Source: Lineus longissimus
Taxonomy: Eukaryota; Nemertea; Pilidiophora; Heteronemertea; Lineidae
Length of the DNA stretch: 64,000 nucleotides
Reading direction: 5' to 3'
Assembly (NCBI RefSeq): GCF_910592395.1
Contig: NC_088320.1
Coordinates: 7,998,001-8,062,000, forward strand
Under the pieces are notes generated by a model that ran no database searches, was not told the origin of the DNA, and saw only the letters and a list, made by a program, of their open reading frames with translations. Positions 22,501 to 31,037 of the stretch are shown one piece after another. Within the stretch, counting starts at the first letter, position 1; every line of letters starts with the position of its first letter. A program made the position numbers and the translations under genes.

Positions 22501-24194
22501 TCTAGATAAGCAAAAGTACTTACCTCGTTCATCAAATGACACAGTAAATGCTCCAGGTCTCTGCCCATTCACAACGCCCGTGTAACCAAGTATTGTAGTT
22601 GCAGAGTAGATGGTCTGAAACAAACATAGAAAAGAAATAGGCTATTGCAGTGTTGTAGTTGCAGAGTAGATGGTCTGAAACAAACATAGGAAAGAAATAG
22701 ACTGATACTGCAGTATTGTAGTTGCAGAGAAGATGGTATGAAACAAACATAGAAAAGAAATAGACTGATACTGCAATATTGTAGTTGCAGAGTAGATGGT
22801 CTGAAACAAACATAGCAAAGAAATAGACTGACTGATACGGTAGTATTGTAGTTGCGGAGTAGATGGTCTGAAACAAACATAGAAAGACTGACACTGAAGT
22901 GCAAGCTGCTAAAGTATTGTTTTTGGCGCAAGTATTTGAGATTGTTTCAGGACAGAACCGACTCCCTCTGGAATGAATTTCGCAACAATGAGCTGTTATG
23001 ACCTACTCAGTCAACAATTTAGACTATGTTACCTTTCCATTTCTCTGATAGTCTATTTCAATTGTTGCATTTTTGAATATCTCTGTTTCTTCCGGATCAT
23101 TACCGTAGTCTAAATTCCTGCCATGAATAATATGACCGTGAGAATCCTGTGCTACGATACTGGTACAAAACCTGAAAAAAAAAACTTAATGAGAAAAGAA
23201 CAGTGCCAGAGATTTACTTGCTCATGACTGAAATTCTCTTATCCAAAATGTATCAAAAGCAGTCATAGAACGTCATTATCAAAGGTAAGCTTTAATATCA
23301 ATAATAAAAATAACTTTATACTTGCGAGGTAATTTCATACAAGCAGTTAAGTAGGAAGACATCCCCGGCTGGCATTCCCGCAGCCTTTGCAATACCTGCA
23401 AGTGGAACAGACATGGAAGAATTGGTTTGGAGACTTGAAAAATCTTTCTATATCTGATATTTTTCAAGTGGGAGAGGGAGAAAATCACATAAATAACATG
23501 GGCAGTTAGTCTGATGCCACGAAAATAGCTAGCTTAGTTGACGCAAAATAAACAAGTTAAGTAAATTATTTTAATGATTGATTATTTTCATGTTATTATC
23601 AACCTTTAATTTCTCTTGTGAACACATCTGGGAGGAAGAGGTGAAACTGGTCAGCAATAAAGTCAACCAACGGCATGAGTTCTGGTGGGATGTATTTGCT
23701 GGAAAATAAAAGCACAGACTAATACTTATACTAAAATATTAATAATAGTCATCAAGTGCAATAATAATAAAAAGCAGTAGTAGCCCCCCCCCCCTCTTCG
23801 TCATCCAGACATAAAGCATAGGCTTGGATGTTGGGGGGGGGGTGGGGGCTACATGTAGGTATGCGGCAGCCTATGCTACGGTATGCTTGCTGTAGTCATG
23901 GAGGTATTATTGATAATACCTCCATGCTGTAGTGTACTGTTCTACTGTATCATCAATATCATACATGATAAAGGCCTAAGGCCTATGAACTTGGCGCTGG
24001 ACTTACGCCAAACTCTTCCTTATTATCGGTATATGTGACTTGTAAACCTCGACGACATGGGTCCACCGATCTTCAGGAGGCAAATCCAGGTTGACTGAAA
24101 ACTTTGGTGCCAATGTTCTCTCATGATTTTGGCAATAAATGACGAGAAATGCAGAGAAAATTGCAAAACAAAACAGTAAAATGTTGGTCGCCAT
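19573..24194 (-). CDS. NAAA: N-acylethanolamine-hydrolyzing acid amidase (NAAA-like), 9 exons
   Basis: Lysosomal N-terminal-nucleophile hydrolase that cleaves fatty-acid ethanolamides; relative of acid ceramidase. Exons, in transcript order: 24194-24007, 23698-23604, 23395-23326, 23171-23033, 22614-22524, 21986-21898, 20654-20419, 20059-19964, 19774-19573. All phases agree and give 401 residues (human NAAA 359, acid ceramidase 395). A hydrophobic signal peptide covers residues ~1-21. An NAAA-beta region follows ([12 protein letters not shown]). The nucleophile is Cys120 in [11 protein letters not shown], where autocleavage would occur. Arg136 and Asp139 lie in HGRNLDYG and Asn289 in VETNYDHW; spacings equal those of human Cys126, Arg142, Asp145 and Asn287. 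YYIVGG and DDRR favour NAAA over acid ceramidase. Intron 3 needs a GC donor. The C-terminal ~45 residues are basic and unlike vertebrate NAAA. The start ATG is the one preceding the signal peptide. Confidence 0.92.
20685..21250. mobile_element. Pogo/Tigger-type MITE with TA duplication in NAAA intron 6
   Basis: Starts CAGTAGAACTCGCGTAACTC after TA (20683-20684), ends GAGTTACGCGAGTTCTACTG before TA (21251-21252). Terminal repeats are about 24 bp, with further inner repeats of AGTCGTCAT-type words. 566 bp, non-coding. Its edge lies about 28 bp upstream of the NAAA exon 7 splice acceptor. Confidence 0.75.
21264..21722. mobile_element. MITE with ACCGTATTTAGGCG ends in NAAA intron 6
   Basis: TACCGTATTTAGGCGTATTT at about 21263 pairs with GCGCCTAAATACGGTA at about 21706-21721. 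The interior contains GTGACTGCGCAGTGTCC and has no coding capacity. It lies 12 bp from the neighbouring pogo-type MITE. Confidence 0.6.
22116..22381. mobile_element. MITE with CAGGGTTTCCGCCAG ends in NAAA intron 5
   Basis: CAGGGTTTCCGCCAG (22117) and CTGGCGGAAACCCTG (22365-22379) are perfect 15-bp terminal inverted repeats. The interior is G/C-run rich (GGGGGGGATATCCCCCCC). No clear target duplication is visible. The CAGGG terminus is seen in several hAT families, so hAT origin is a guess. Confidence 0.65.
22590..22895. repeat. Five tandem 60-67-bp units containing the NAAA exon 5 acceptor
   Basis: The unit (minus strand) is CTATGTTTGTTTCAG followed by ACCATCTACTCTGCAACTAC and about 25 bp. 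It spans the 3' splice site and the first 30 or so bases of exon 5. Acceptor positions on the plus strand: 22615-22617 (used by the exon), 22675-22677, 22738-22740 (mutated from CAG to CAT), 22801-22803 and 22868-22870. Open frames across the array arise from the repeated exon piece. Confidence 0.85.
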
Positions 24195-24198
24195 CTTG
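24187..24198 (-). promoter_or_regulatory. YY1-like AAGATGGCG motif over the NAAA start codon
   Basis: The start codon context on the minus strand is CAAGATGGCGACC, close to the YY1 consensus AANATGGCGGC, which often overlaps the first ATG of TATA-less genes with very short 5' UTRs. No TATA box was seen upstream. Confidence 0.4.
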
Positions 24199-24203
24199 TT
24201 ACA

Positions 24204-24216
24204 TTGTCACGTGATT
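24204..24216 (-). promoter_or_regulatory. CLEAR-like E-box upstream of NAAA start
   Basis: On the minus strand ATCACGTGAC ends about 12 bases before the NAAA ATG. It matches the TFEB/CLEAR consensus GTCACGTGAC at nine of ten positions. CLEAR sites lie near the transcription start of lysosomal genes, and NAAA is lysosomal, so the match is plausible. Binding is inference. Confidence 0.45.
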
Positions 24217-24604
24217 TGTTTGGACATTGGGGACCATCTCCAACATTTGCACGTATTACCAATATCCAGGGGCACGTGTCAGAAGTTTTTGCTCTGTAAA
24301 ATGAAAATTTCTCGCCGGGAGAGTAGGCCCTACTAACGTTCACTAGGGCAGCTTCACTAGGCTATTCAAGGCCCTGGACAGGGTAGTCTCTCTCCATTGC
24401 CAAAATGATCCTTTCTTTCATCCAACCGTTAAACTTACAACAATTAGCCTTTCCAGAAATGTAGGCCTACATTCAGATATCATTTCAACAAAAAATTAGT
24501 CACGGCTTGGTGGATGGACGACAGCCGTATTTTGTAGGCCAATTCGAAAAACAGACAAAGGAATAAAAGTATAGACAAAAGTAATTATAAACGTAAATAA
24601 CTAT

Positions 24605-24676
24605 ACACGTTGTTAATTTAATTTAATTTAATTTAATTTAATTTAATTTAATTTAATTTAATTTAATTTAATTTAA
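24605..24676. repeat. (AATTT)n microsatellite
   Basis: About fourteen AATTT units, the longest pentamer array in the window. Located ~400 bp upstream of the NAAA start. Confidence 0.9.
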
Positions 24677-25106
24677 ATTTAATTTCAAACTATCCACCGG
24701 CACTCCAGCAGTGTAAAACCTGGTGCGACTGTACACGGACAGCACGGATCAAAAGAGCCCCCAGTAGCGATCCTCCCTCCGGAGCGGCCTTATCCATTCT
24801 TATTGAGTATTAGGGGATGGGAAGGATCAAGCATATTGCCTGAAAGAACAAGCGAATCGAGGCGCACCATCTAAAGGGTGGGAGGGTGGGAGTAGTATTA
24901 TGATGACCCTGGGCTAAAATTGACCTATTTAGCTAATTAAGGATGTCCTTGAGTTCCAAAGAGTTTGACCTTGAAATGAGGGAATGATTTGAAAAAAATT
25001 TATGCGGATGCGAAAGTTTGCATGAAGTCGGAGGTTGATCATTTACGTTTCGATGGTAGCCTATTAAAGACACCTCCAACCATGCGCTTATTCATTAGTC
25101 AAAATA

Positions 25107-25445
25107 ATGAGTCAGAGCGTGCATCGCTGCAGATCGTCTGTCCGGCTATCTGTAGTATTAGCGATCTTCATAATAGAATGTATTTTGCTCTTTGCATATG
25201 GGTCTTACATGGCGAATACAAAACATCCTCTTGACACCCTTATATCACACACCGATGCAATGAATGAAACAGTATTGTACCCTGATGTAATCGGTGGGCG
25301 TTTACCGAACTTCACAAACTGTTCGATGGGCGTATCATTAGGAAATGAATTTTTTTTACATGTCTGCTATTCCCAAAATGTACAAGTTTTAGATATTCGA
25401 AAATTTATAGATCAGAGACCTCAATTTATCAGTATTATGGGCTAA
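25107..25445 (+). CDS. Hypothetical membrane-anchored ORF, 112 residues
   Basis: Not recognised. A single hydrophobic segment (VVLAIFIIECILLFAY, residues ~15-30) looks like a signal anchor. NET, NFT and NCS are possible N-glycosylation sites. The end FLHVCYSQNVQVLDIRKFI has a vague resemblance to the PC4 DNA-binding fold (VDIRKFI), too short to rely on. Stops directly afterwards. Could be a relic of a mobile element or chance. Confidence 0.2.
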   Translation: MSQSVHRCRSSVRLSVVLAIFIIECILLFAYGSYMANTKHPLDTLISHTDAMNETVLYPDVIGGRLPNFTNCSMGVSLGNEFFLHVCYSQNVQVLDIRKFIDQRPQFISIMG

Positions 25446-25499
25446 TGAAACACAATCGGTACACTCTGATAGAGAGAACGGCTGAAATATCAGAGTATT

Positions 25500-26990
25500 T
25501 GTGCATTTAATAATACCTTTGAGCCATTGTGTTTATATGGGTTATAAAAATACCCTATACATAATAACATGTGTCATTCGACGTCAGACTAGTGTCGTCA
25601 TGAACAGTCTGCCAGTACTCGTTAAAGCATCGTTAAATTTTGTTCTGCAGGAGCAGTTTACTGCACGTGGCAAATAACCTGTGGACAGTGTTTTTGTTTA
25701 TGGTCACCAAGTCCACGACGAATTGATTGCTGAAAATGAAAATAAAGACATGTCTCTTGGAAATATAATGATTAACAGACCTTTTCTGTCTAAACCGTAG
25801 TATATCGATTAGTCAGAAATATGGTCCGTTTGAGATGACGGAAATTTTTAAAATGGAAAGAACCTCTGTCAGGACACGTACTGTTGAATGTTTAAAAACA
25901 TCTTGCTTAATTTTCTGATACTCACGCGTTATCTAAGTATGAAGGCTGGGAACTGCAGCCAAATGGGAAAGCTGTATTGCAAATGTTTCCTCCGTGCTAT
26001 GTGAGAAAATCCCTAAAATTTGCATTTTCATCCTATAATCCTGAATTAGCATTGTGCGAAGGTGTCATTGTGGTTCCTGGTACAATTTCGTGTGAGGAAA
26101 TTACAGACGACCCACGTGTTACAGTTATCAAAAGAGACACATTACAGATCGTTTAAATCGAAATAGCGCCTAAACACTGGTTCATTTAACAAAGTTGTCG
26201 CTCTGCATATTATGAGATTGACAGTAACTATTACATGATATTAAAGGATGCTGTATAATAAAAGTGAAAGGTAGTACGAAATTAGATATGGGTTCGTGGG
26301 GGGGGGGCACTTGGACATAAAACATTTATATTGTGTATACGTAGTAAAATGGAAAAAAGTAACAAGAGTTCGACCAGGGCACAGAGCTGTTATGCTGATG
26401 TGGTGTCCAGAAGGCAACCAAGCGTCAGTGAGATGATTTGATATACGCATATGATATACTCTAAATTCTTTTCTCTAACACACCTTCAAGATATTCAAGG
26501 CGGGCACTTTATGCGCCGCTCCCGTAATAGGCACATGGGGGTCGTTTGATTCTATTGGCCACCGATGATCAATCGCTGAGCCTCAGTGTATTTGCACCAC
26601 TCCAGACGTGAGGGCCTATTCGTGTGGTCAGTTTCACTCAACTCAGGTCGGTTCATGCAGGTTGTCGCTAAACATTCCCTGCGCATTTTCTCCAGGTCAG
26701 CACACATCATTTAAAAGCAGCGCTGAACAAAATTTTTTGAATAAGATTGTGTGTTTTTTATCCGGAATGTCCTTGCCTGTTGATGAGAATTTGACAAAAT
26801 TAAATTAACTGGCTCAAATGAAATGAGGAGAAAGCCCTACGTTGTTTTTGAGACATGCCGTACAAAACCATGTGTTGGCATTACGAAACTAAGATTTTCA
26901 CGTGGCTTGTCTTGTCTGTGGTGCTTGCTTTAGGCCTATTTAACCCAGGGCCTTTGACCACTCTCACTACAGACGTACTCTAAGTCAGAA
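25500..26990. other. Gene-free stretch
   Basis: No exon or element recognised. A poly-G run at 26299-26307 is the only notable low-complexity piece. Confidence 0.45.
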
Positions 26991-28200
26991 TGGACGGAGA
27001 AGATGCAATTCCAAAACGACGACGAAGTTACTCTGTGTCTGAGATGTGGCCACCATGAAAGAGTTTGCGGACCACCACAGGATCCTGTGCCGACGTTTAA
27101 GCGATGGAACCTGGCAGAACTTCAAGAACAAGAACGTGAAGGCCGTGGCAAAGACAGAACTGTCGAAGGAAGAAATATTGGTCACTGGCCGATGGTAGAA
27201 GATTGTTTGCACCAATGGTTCCAGTAGCAACGGGACAGATAGCTACCTGTTTCTGTCCAAGACATCCAAGAAAAGGCGATGACAGTATGATGCCTGGTGG
27301 AATGAGCTTCCGGTAGAACGGAGGAAAGAATTAATCCAGTCTAGACCTCAACATCTCGAGTGTCACGCATCTGCCGGATGGGTTGAAGGGTTTATGGTCG
27401 GAAAGAAAATCTCCCTCAGAAAGGTGAACAAGAATAGTACGACTGTACCCACAAATGCAACAAACCACATCCAGGTCATTCGGGACAATGTAATTCAAAC
27501 CATCGAGCAGTTTGACCCTGCCGTGAGGTTCCTCTTCAACATGGACCAAACGTTTTCACTTTTCGAGTTTTGATCGATGTTCACAGCTAACGACAAAGGG
27601 GCAAGTTCGCTTGATGTTCGCACATCAAGATCAAATACGAAATTGGACTGCACAGTCACTCTGGTCATCACCGCAACAGGAGGAAAATTTCCACGGAAAG
27701 GTTTCGTCCGTCAGCTGGCTGTGCTGCAGGAGGAGGAACTGCCGGCCAATGTGGTCGTTACGTCAGCAGCCACAGGTTGGATGAAAGAAGAGACAGCTCG
27801 GCATTGGTTAGACGAAGTCTTCCATCCTTACCTGACCACAGAGAATGCAGATCTCTTTCTTCTCATTGTTGACCAGTATCGTGTACATCATACAGAAAAC
27901 TTTGGCATGGCAGTTACACAGGTGGGAGGGATGCTAGATTTTATCCCTACAGGCTGCACATCCCTTGTGCAACCCCTAGATCTGACCACGATGAAGGCAT
28001 TTAAGAACAACGTGAGGAAAAGGTGGAAGTCGTGGAAGAGACAGAACACCGACGAGGAAGGGAGTTGTGAACGTATCGGTCTGCGTAACTTACTTGACAT
28101 CATCAGCGAGGCATGGGATGACGTACTTCGAAAGGTTGTTGAAAAAGGATTCGAACTGCTTAATAATTGCTTACTAATCTGTGAGAACTGTATTAAATAG
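26990..28200 (+). pseudogene. Pogo/Tigger-type transposase (CENP-B/DDE_1), copy 1
   Basis: Reads in order, with several frame breaks: a basic N-terminus (KRRRSYSVSE, about 27013), WWNELPVERRKELIQSRP (27290-27345), the CENP-B-type helix-turn-helix end (GWVEGFMVGKKISLRKVNK, ~27378-27435) and FNMDQT with the first catalytic Asp (~27536-27553). A 207-residue intact piece (27577-28200) follows, with LLIVDQYRVHH (second Asp) and LVQPLDLTTMKAFK (third Asp). A stop at 27571-27573 separates the first Asp from the rest. The D-D-D set is that of Tigger-like elements. The transposase would mobilise pogo-type elements with TA targets, which matches the MITE families seen in this window, but I did not find its own terminal repeats. 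Confidence 0.75.
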
Positions 28201-28299
28201 AACATCCAGAATTATAATCGCTCCTCTTTTTATTTTCTTGCAAGCGTCAACATAGTGTACAGTGTTCATTGTTTTCCCCGACATTATCCCGTCTTTGTG

Positions 28300-28740
28300 A
28301 TGACGACTGAGTTACTCTGTGTCTGAGAAGAGATTCGCTACTTGACTGACCTAGAACAAGCCCTGTTGAACATAACCGTGGTCACCATGAAAGAGTTTGC
28401 GGATCACCATCCGGATCCCTTTGCAGACGTTTAAGCGATGGAACCCGGCAGCACTTCAAGAACAAGAACGTGAAGGCCGTGGCAAAGACAGAACTGTCGA
28501 AGGAAGAAACATTGGTCACTGGCCGATGGTAGAAGATTGTTTGCACCAATAGTTCCAGTAGCAACGGGACAGAAGGCTACCTGTTTCTGTCCAAGACATC
28601 CAAGAAAAGGTGATGACAGTATATGAGGCCTGGTGGAATGAGCTTCCGGTAGAACGGAGGAAAGAATTAATCCAGTCTAGACCTCATCATCTCGAGTTTC
28701 TCCCATCTGCCGATGGGTTGAAGGGTTTATGTCTCTTATG
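28300..28740 (+). pseudogene. Pogo/Tigger-type transposase, copy 2, truncated
   Basis: Nearly identical to 27015-27395: RRLSYSVSE, the run through AGAACAAGAACGTGAAGGCC, and WWNELPVERRKELIQSRP. It ends abruptly near 28728 within the GLKG segment, so it lacks the whole catalytic domain. Either a tandem duplication of the 5' part of copy 1 or a second truncated insertion. Confidence 0.7.
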
Positions 28741-29048
28741 TCTCTTATGTTTCTGTGCAGTCCTGAGTCTTTCATTGTCATTGTCTTTTACTACACCCAT
28801 TAAAACAAATCAACCTTTGTTTAGCACAGATACACATTAACGCAACTACACATTATTTTCCTCGCGACTGATATAAACTGAACATTATTGCGACTAACGA
28901 TATTACTGTAGTATTAGCAAACTAAAACAGTGAAACCTATATATGCGCACTAAAAACAACACCAACTAATAAACATGAAACACTAACTGAATTCCTTAGT
29001 AATTCACACCCGGACAACATGCGCGCGGTGGTTGTCCCAACTTGAACT
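28741..29048. other. Presumed 3' LTR/flank of the Gypsy element
   Basis: Lies directly after the end of the Gypsy pol gene (minus strand). I could not find a matching copy at the other end, so the LTR boundary is unproven. AT-rich, no gene. Confidence 0.3.
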
Positions 29049-29522
29049 TCACAACACATGGTCACGATAGCGAGCAGGTAGACGAACCTGTCTTCCGCTT
29101 AGGGTATAATAACTGGGCAAGCGGTGCGGTGTTACACTAGATGCCCCCTCTGCGCTGGGAGCAATATACGCTGGATGATTGCCCGGATCGGAACTGTTAT
29201 TGTCCACAATCGGCTCTTAGTCATCATCGTCTCCGGATTCCTGAATTACTGGAGTAGGTTCTGCAGTCTTCCTGACATGTCTCCTATTTCGCCTGTATTG
29301 ACGACCATCTTTGGTTGCGAGGACATAAGACCTAGGAGTCGTATGCTTCTCTAGAACTACCGCCGACCTCCACACTTTGTCTTTTGAACCCCGGACACAT
29401 ACCGAATCATTTGGTGAGAGTTCTGGAAGCGGTTTTGCTCGGTTGTCAATTTCTGCTTGTCCTGACGTTTCTGCAATTGATTCTGTGCATCCACTACCAC
29501 TTTTGGCTTAAGCAGTTCCTCT
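29049..29522 (-). pseudogene. Gypsy integrase C-terminus, part 2
   Basis: Continues on the far side of the insertion: EELLKPKVVVDAQNQLQKRQ, DSVCVRGSKDKVWRSAVVLE, YVLATKDGRQYRRNRRHVRK and the terminal basic tail. Joined to part 1 at PATEE it restores the expected order. One frameshift near 29410 is visible. Confidence 0.7.
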
Positions 29523-30559
29523 GGGCTTGTGGTATTCGACTCGATGACTCGACGACGCGATGACTCGATGACGCGATCAAGTTGGAATCTTTTTAAAGAA
29601 TATCACTGCCTGGACTGTAATTTATACATAGAATCATAAGTGGAGGAAAATAAAAAAGAACCGATCATTACCAACCCCTTTCCAGCTGTTTTCACCGTAT
29701 CTAATCCGACCATTTTTCGTTTCCTACAAGTTCGCATTTTTGATAAAACCATGCGCCATGTTGCTATGCAAGCTTACCGTCAACACAGCTAAATACACCT
29801 AAATATAGCTGGTTCAGATCAACCTCCTACCCAGGTTCTTTACGAGCAGAAATTCCAATGTTAAAATGACACGCGAGTTCCTGGAGACAAGGTTGGCTCT
29901 GGATATCCGTTCAGTACGGCAATATTAAATGTCCTACACCTTTCCAGAAATGGGGCGCTGAGTGTCCGAAATAGTGATGTCATAAGGGGAAACTAGGCCT
30001 GTGGTGGAGGGACAAAGGAGATAGTCATGGTTGACCAACACACTTGAATGCCTTTAATGACGGACAAGGGGGAAAAAGTTAGTTCCAATGCAAGCCACCA
30101 ATTTCGGAAAGCATGTATAGGGGCTGATGTATTGGGGGGGGGGGGGGGGCAGATGTCAAGGGGCGGAAGAGGGACTGAGTGACTGAGTCTAAAAAACTGC
30201 ACATATGCGAAATTCCGATTGTTGACAGACTACCACATGACATCTGACATTGGCCACTAGAAGCTTGTTTGTCAATTAAATCTCCGGTCATTTTGCATGC
30301 TATGAAACTTCCGCGAGTCCTTTAAATATCAAAATCAATCGCGGGGACCAATCTTCAGTGGCCATGGCTGGGGGGGGGGGGGGGCACATCCTTCTACATA
30401 CCGTAGCTGGGTATGGGAAGGCCGAGCTAAAACCTCTGCTGTTGCAGCGGTAGCCCGGAGACCAGGATCATGGGATTCCGTATTTTAGCAAAATCCATAG
30501 CAACGATCGCGTCATCGAGCCATCGCGTCGTCGAGTCATCGAGTCGAATACCACAAGCC
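29523..30559. mobile_element. Inverted-repeat DNA transposon nested in Gypsy, 8-bp duplication
   Basis: The ends GGGCTTGTGGTATTCGACTC (29523) and, reversed from 30559, GGCTTGTGGTATTCGACTCG begin terminal inverted repeats of about 50 bp composed of GACTCGATGACTCGACGACG-like words. GTTCCTCT flanks both sides exactly (29515-29522 and 30560-30567). The 1037-bp element has no credible ORF and holds two poly-G tracts. An 8-bp duplication suits hAT or P-type transposases. Confidence 0.8.
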
Positions 30560-31037
30560 GTTCCTCTGTAGCTGGTACTTTGATGCGCAACCACCTACTT
30601 ATGAGCAATTGTGCAGGGGAGTACTCCATACCTGATACTGGAGTATTCCTATAGGCCATAAGGGCTATGTATGGATCCTCACGACCCTCCTCGATTGCCC
30701 TTTTAATCAATGTCTTGACAGTCCCAACAGTTCTTTCCGCCATTACGTTAGATTGAGGGTAACCCGGACTACTTGTCACAATTTCAAACCCCCACTCCTT
30801 GGCAAATTGCTTAACTGTTGAAAGGCATATTATCAGCGACTAGTTTGTTAGGAATATCATGGCGAGCGAAGACAGACTTCATTGAAGTTATAACCGTCCC
30901 GGCTGTTTTGTCCTTGAGAAGACTGATTTCGGGATATTTTGAAAAGTAATCCACCGGTAATCCACCGATCCTACTGTAAAGATATCAGACGTTAACGTTT
31001 CCCACGGGCGCTGAGGTATTGCATGGGGTTGCAATGA
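30560..31037 (-). pseudogene. Gypsy integrase core, part 1
   Basis: Fragments QRPWETLTSDIFTVGS (~31000) and, after frame breaks, TSSPGYPQSNVMAERTVGTV with the core Glu, then YIALMAYRNTPVSGMEYSPA and SRWLRIKVPATEE. The reading breaks exactly at the target duplication of the inserted transposon (30560-30567). Confidence 0.75.

Noticed and set aside
22532-22931. Two overlapping frames with repeated [10 protein letters not shown] / [10 protein letters not shown] peptides
   Set aside because: They are off-frame readings of the tandem duplicated NAAA exon 5 acceptor.
23321-23326. GT donor (GTATAA) for NAAA exon 3
   Set aside because: It leaves the next exon out of frame and destroys SFCTSIVAQ; the GC donor four bases upstream keeps both frame and conservation.
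25107-25445. PC4-like transcription cofactor
   Set aside because: Only about ten residues (VLDIRKFI) resemble PC4; the rest, including a membrane segment, does not fit. Kept only as a weak hypothetical ORF.
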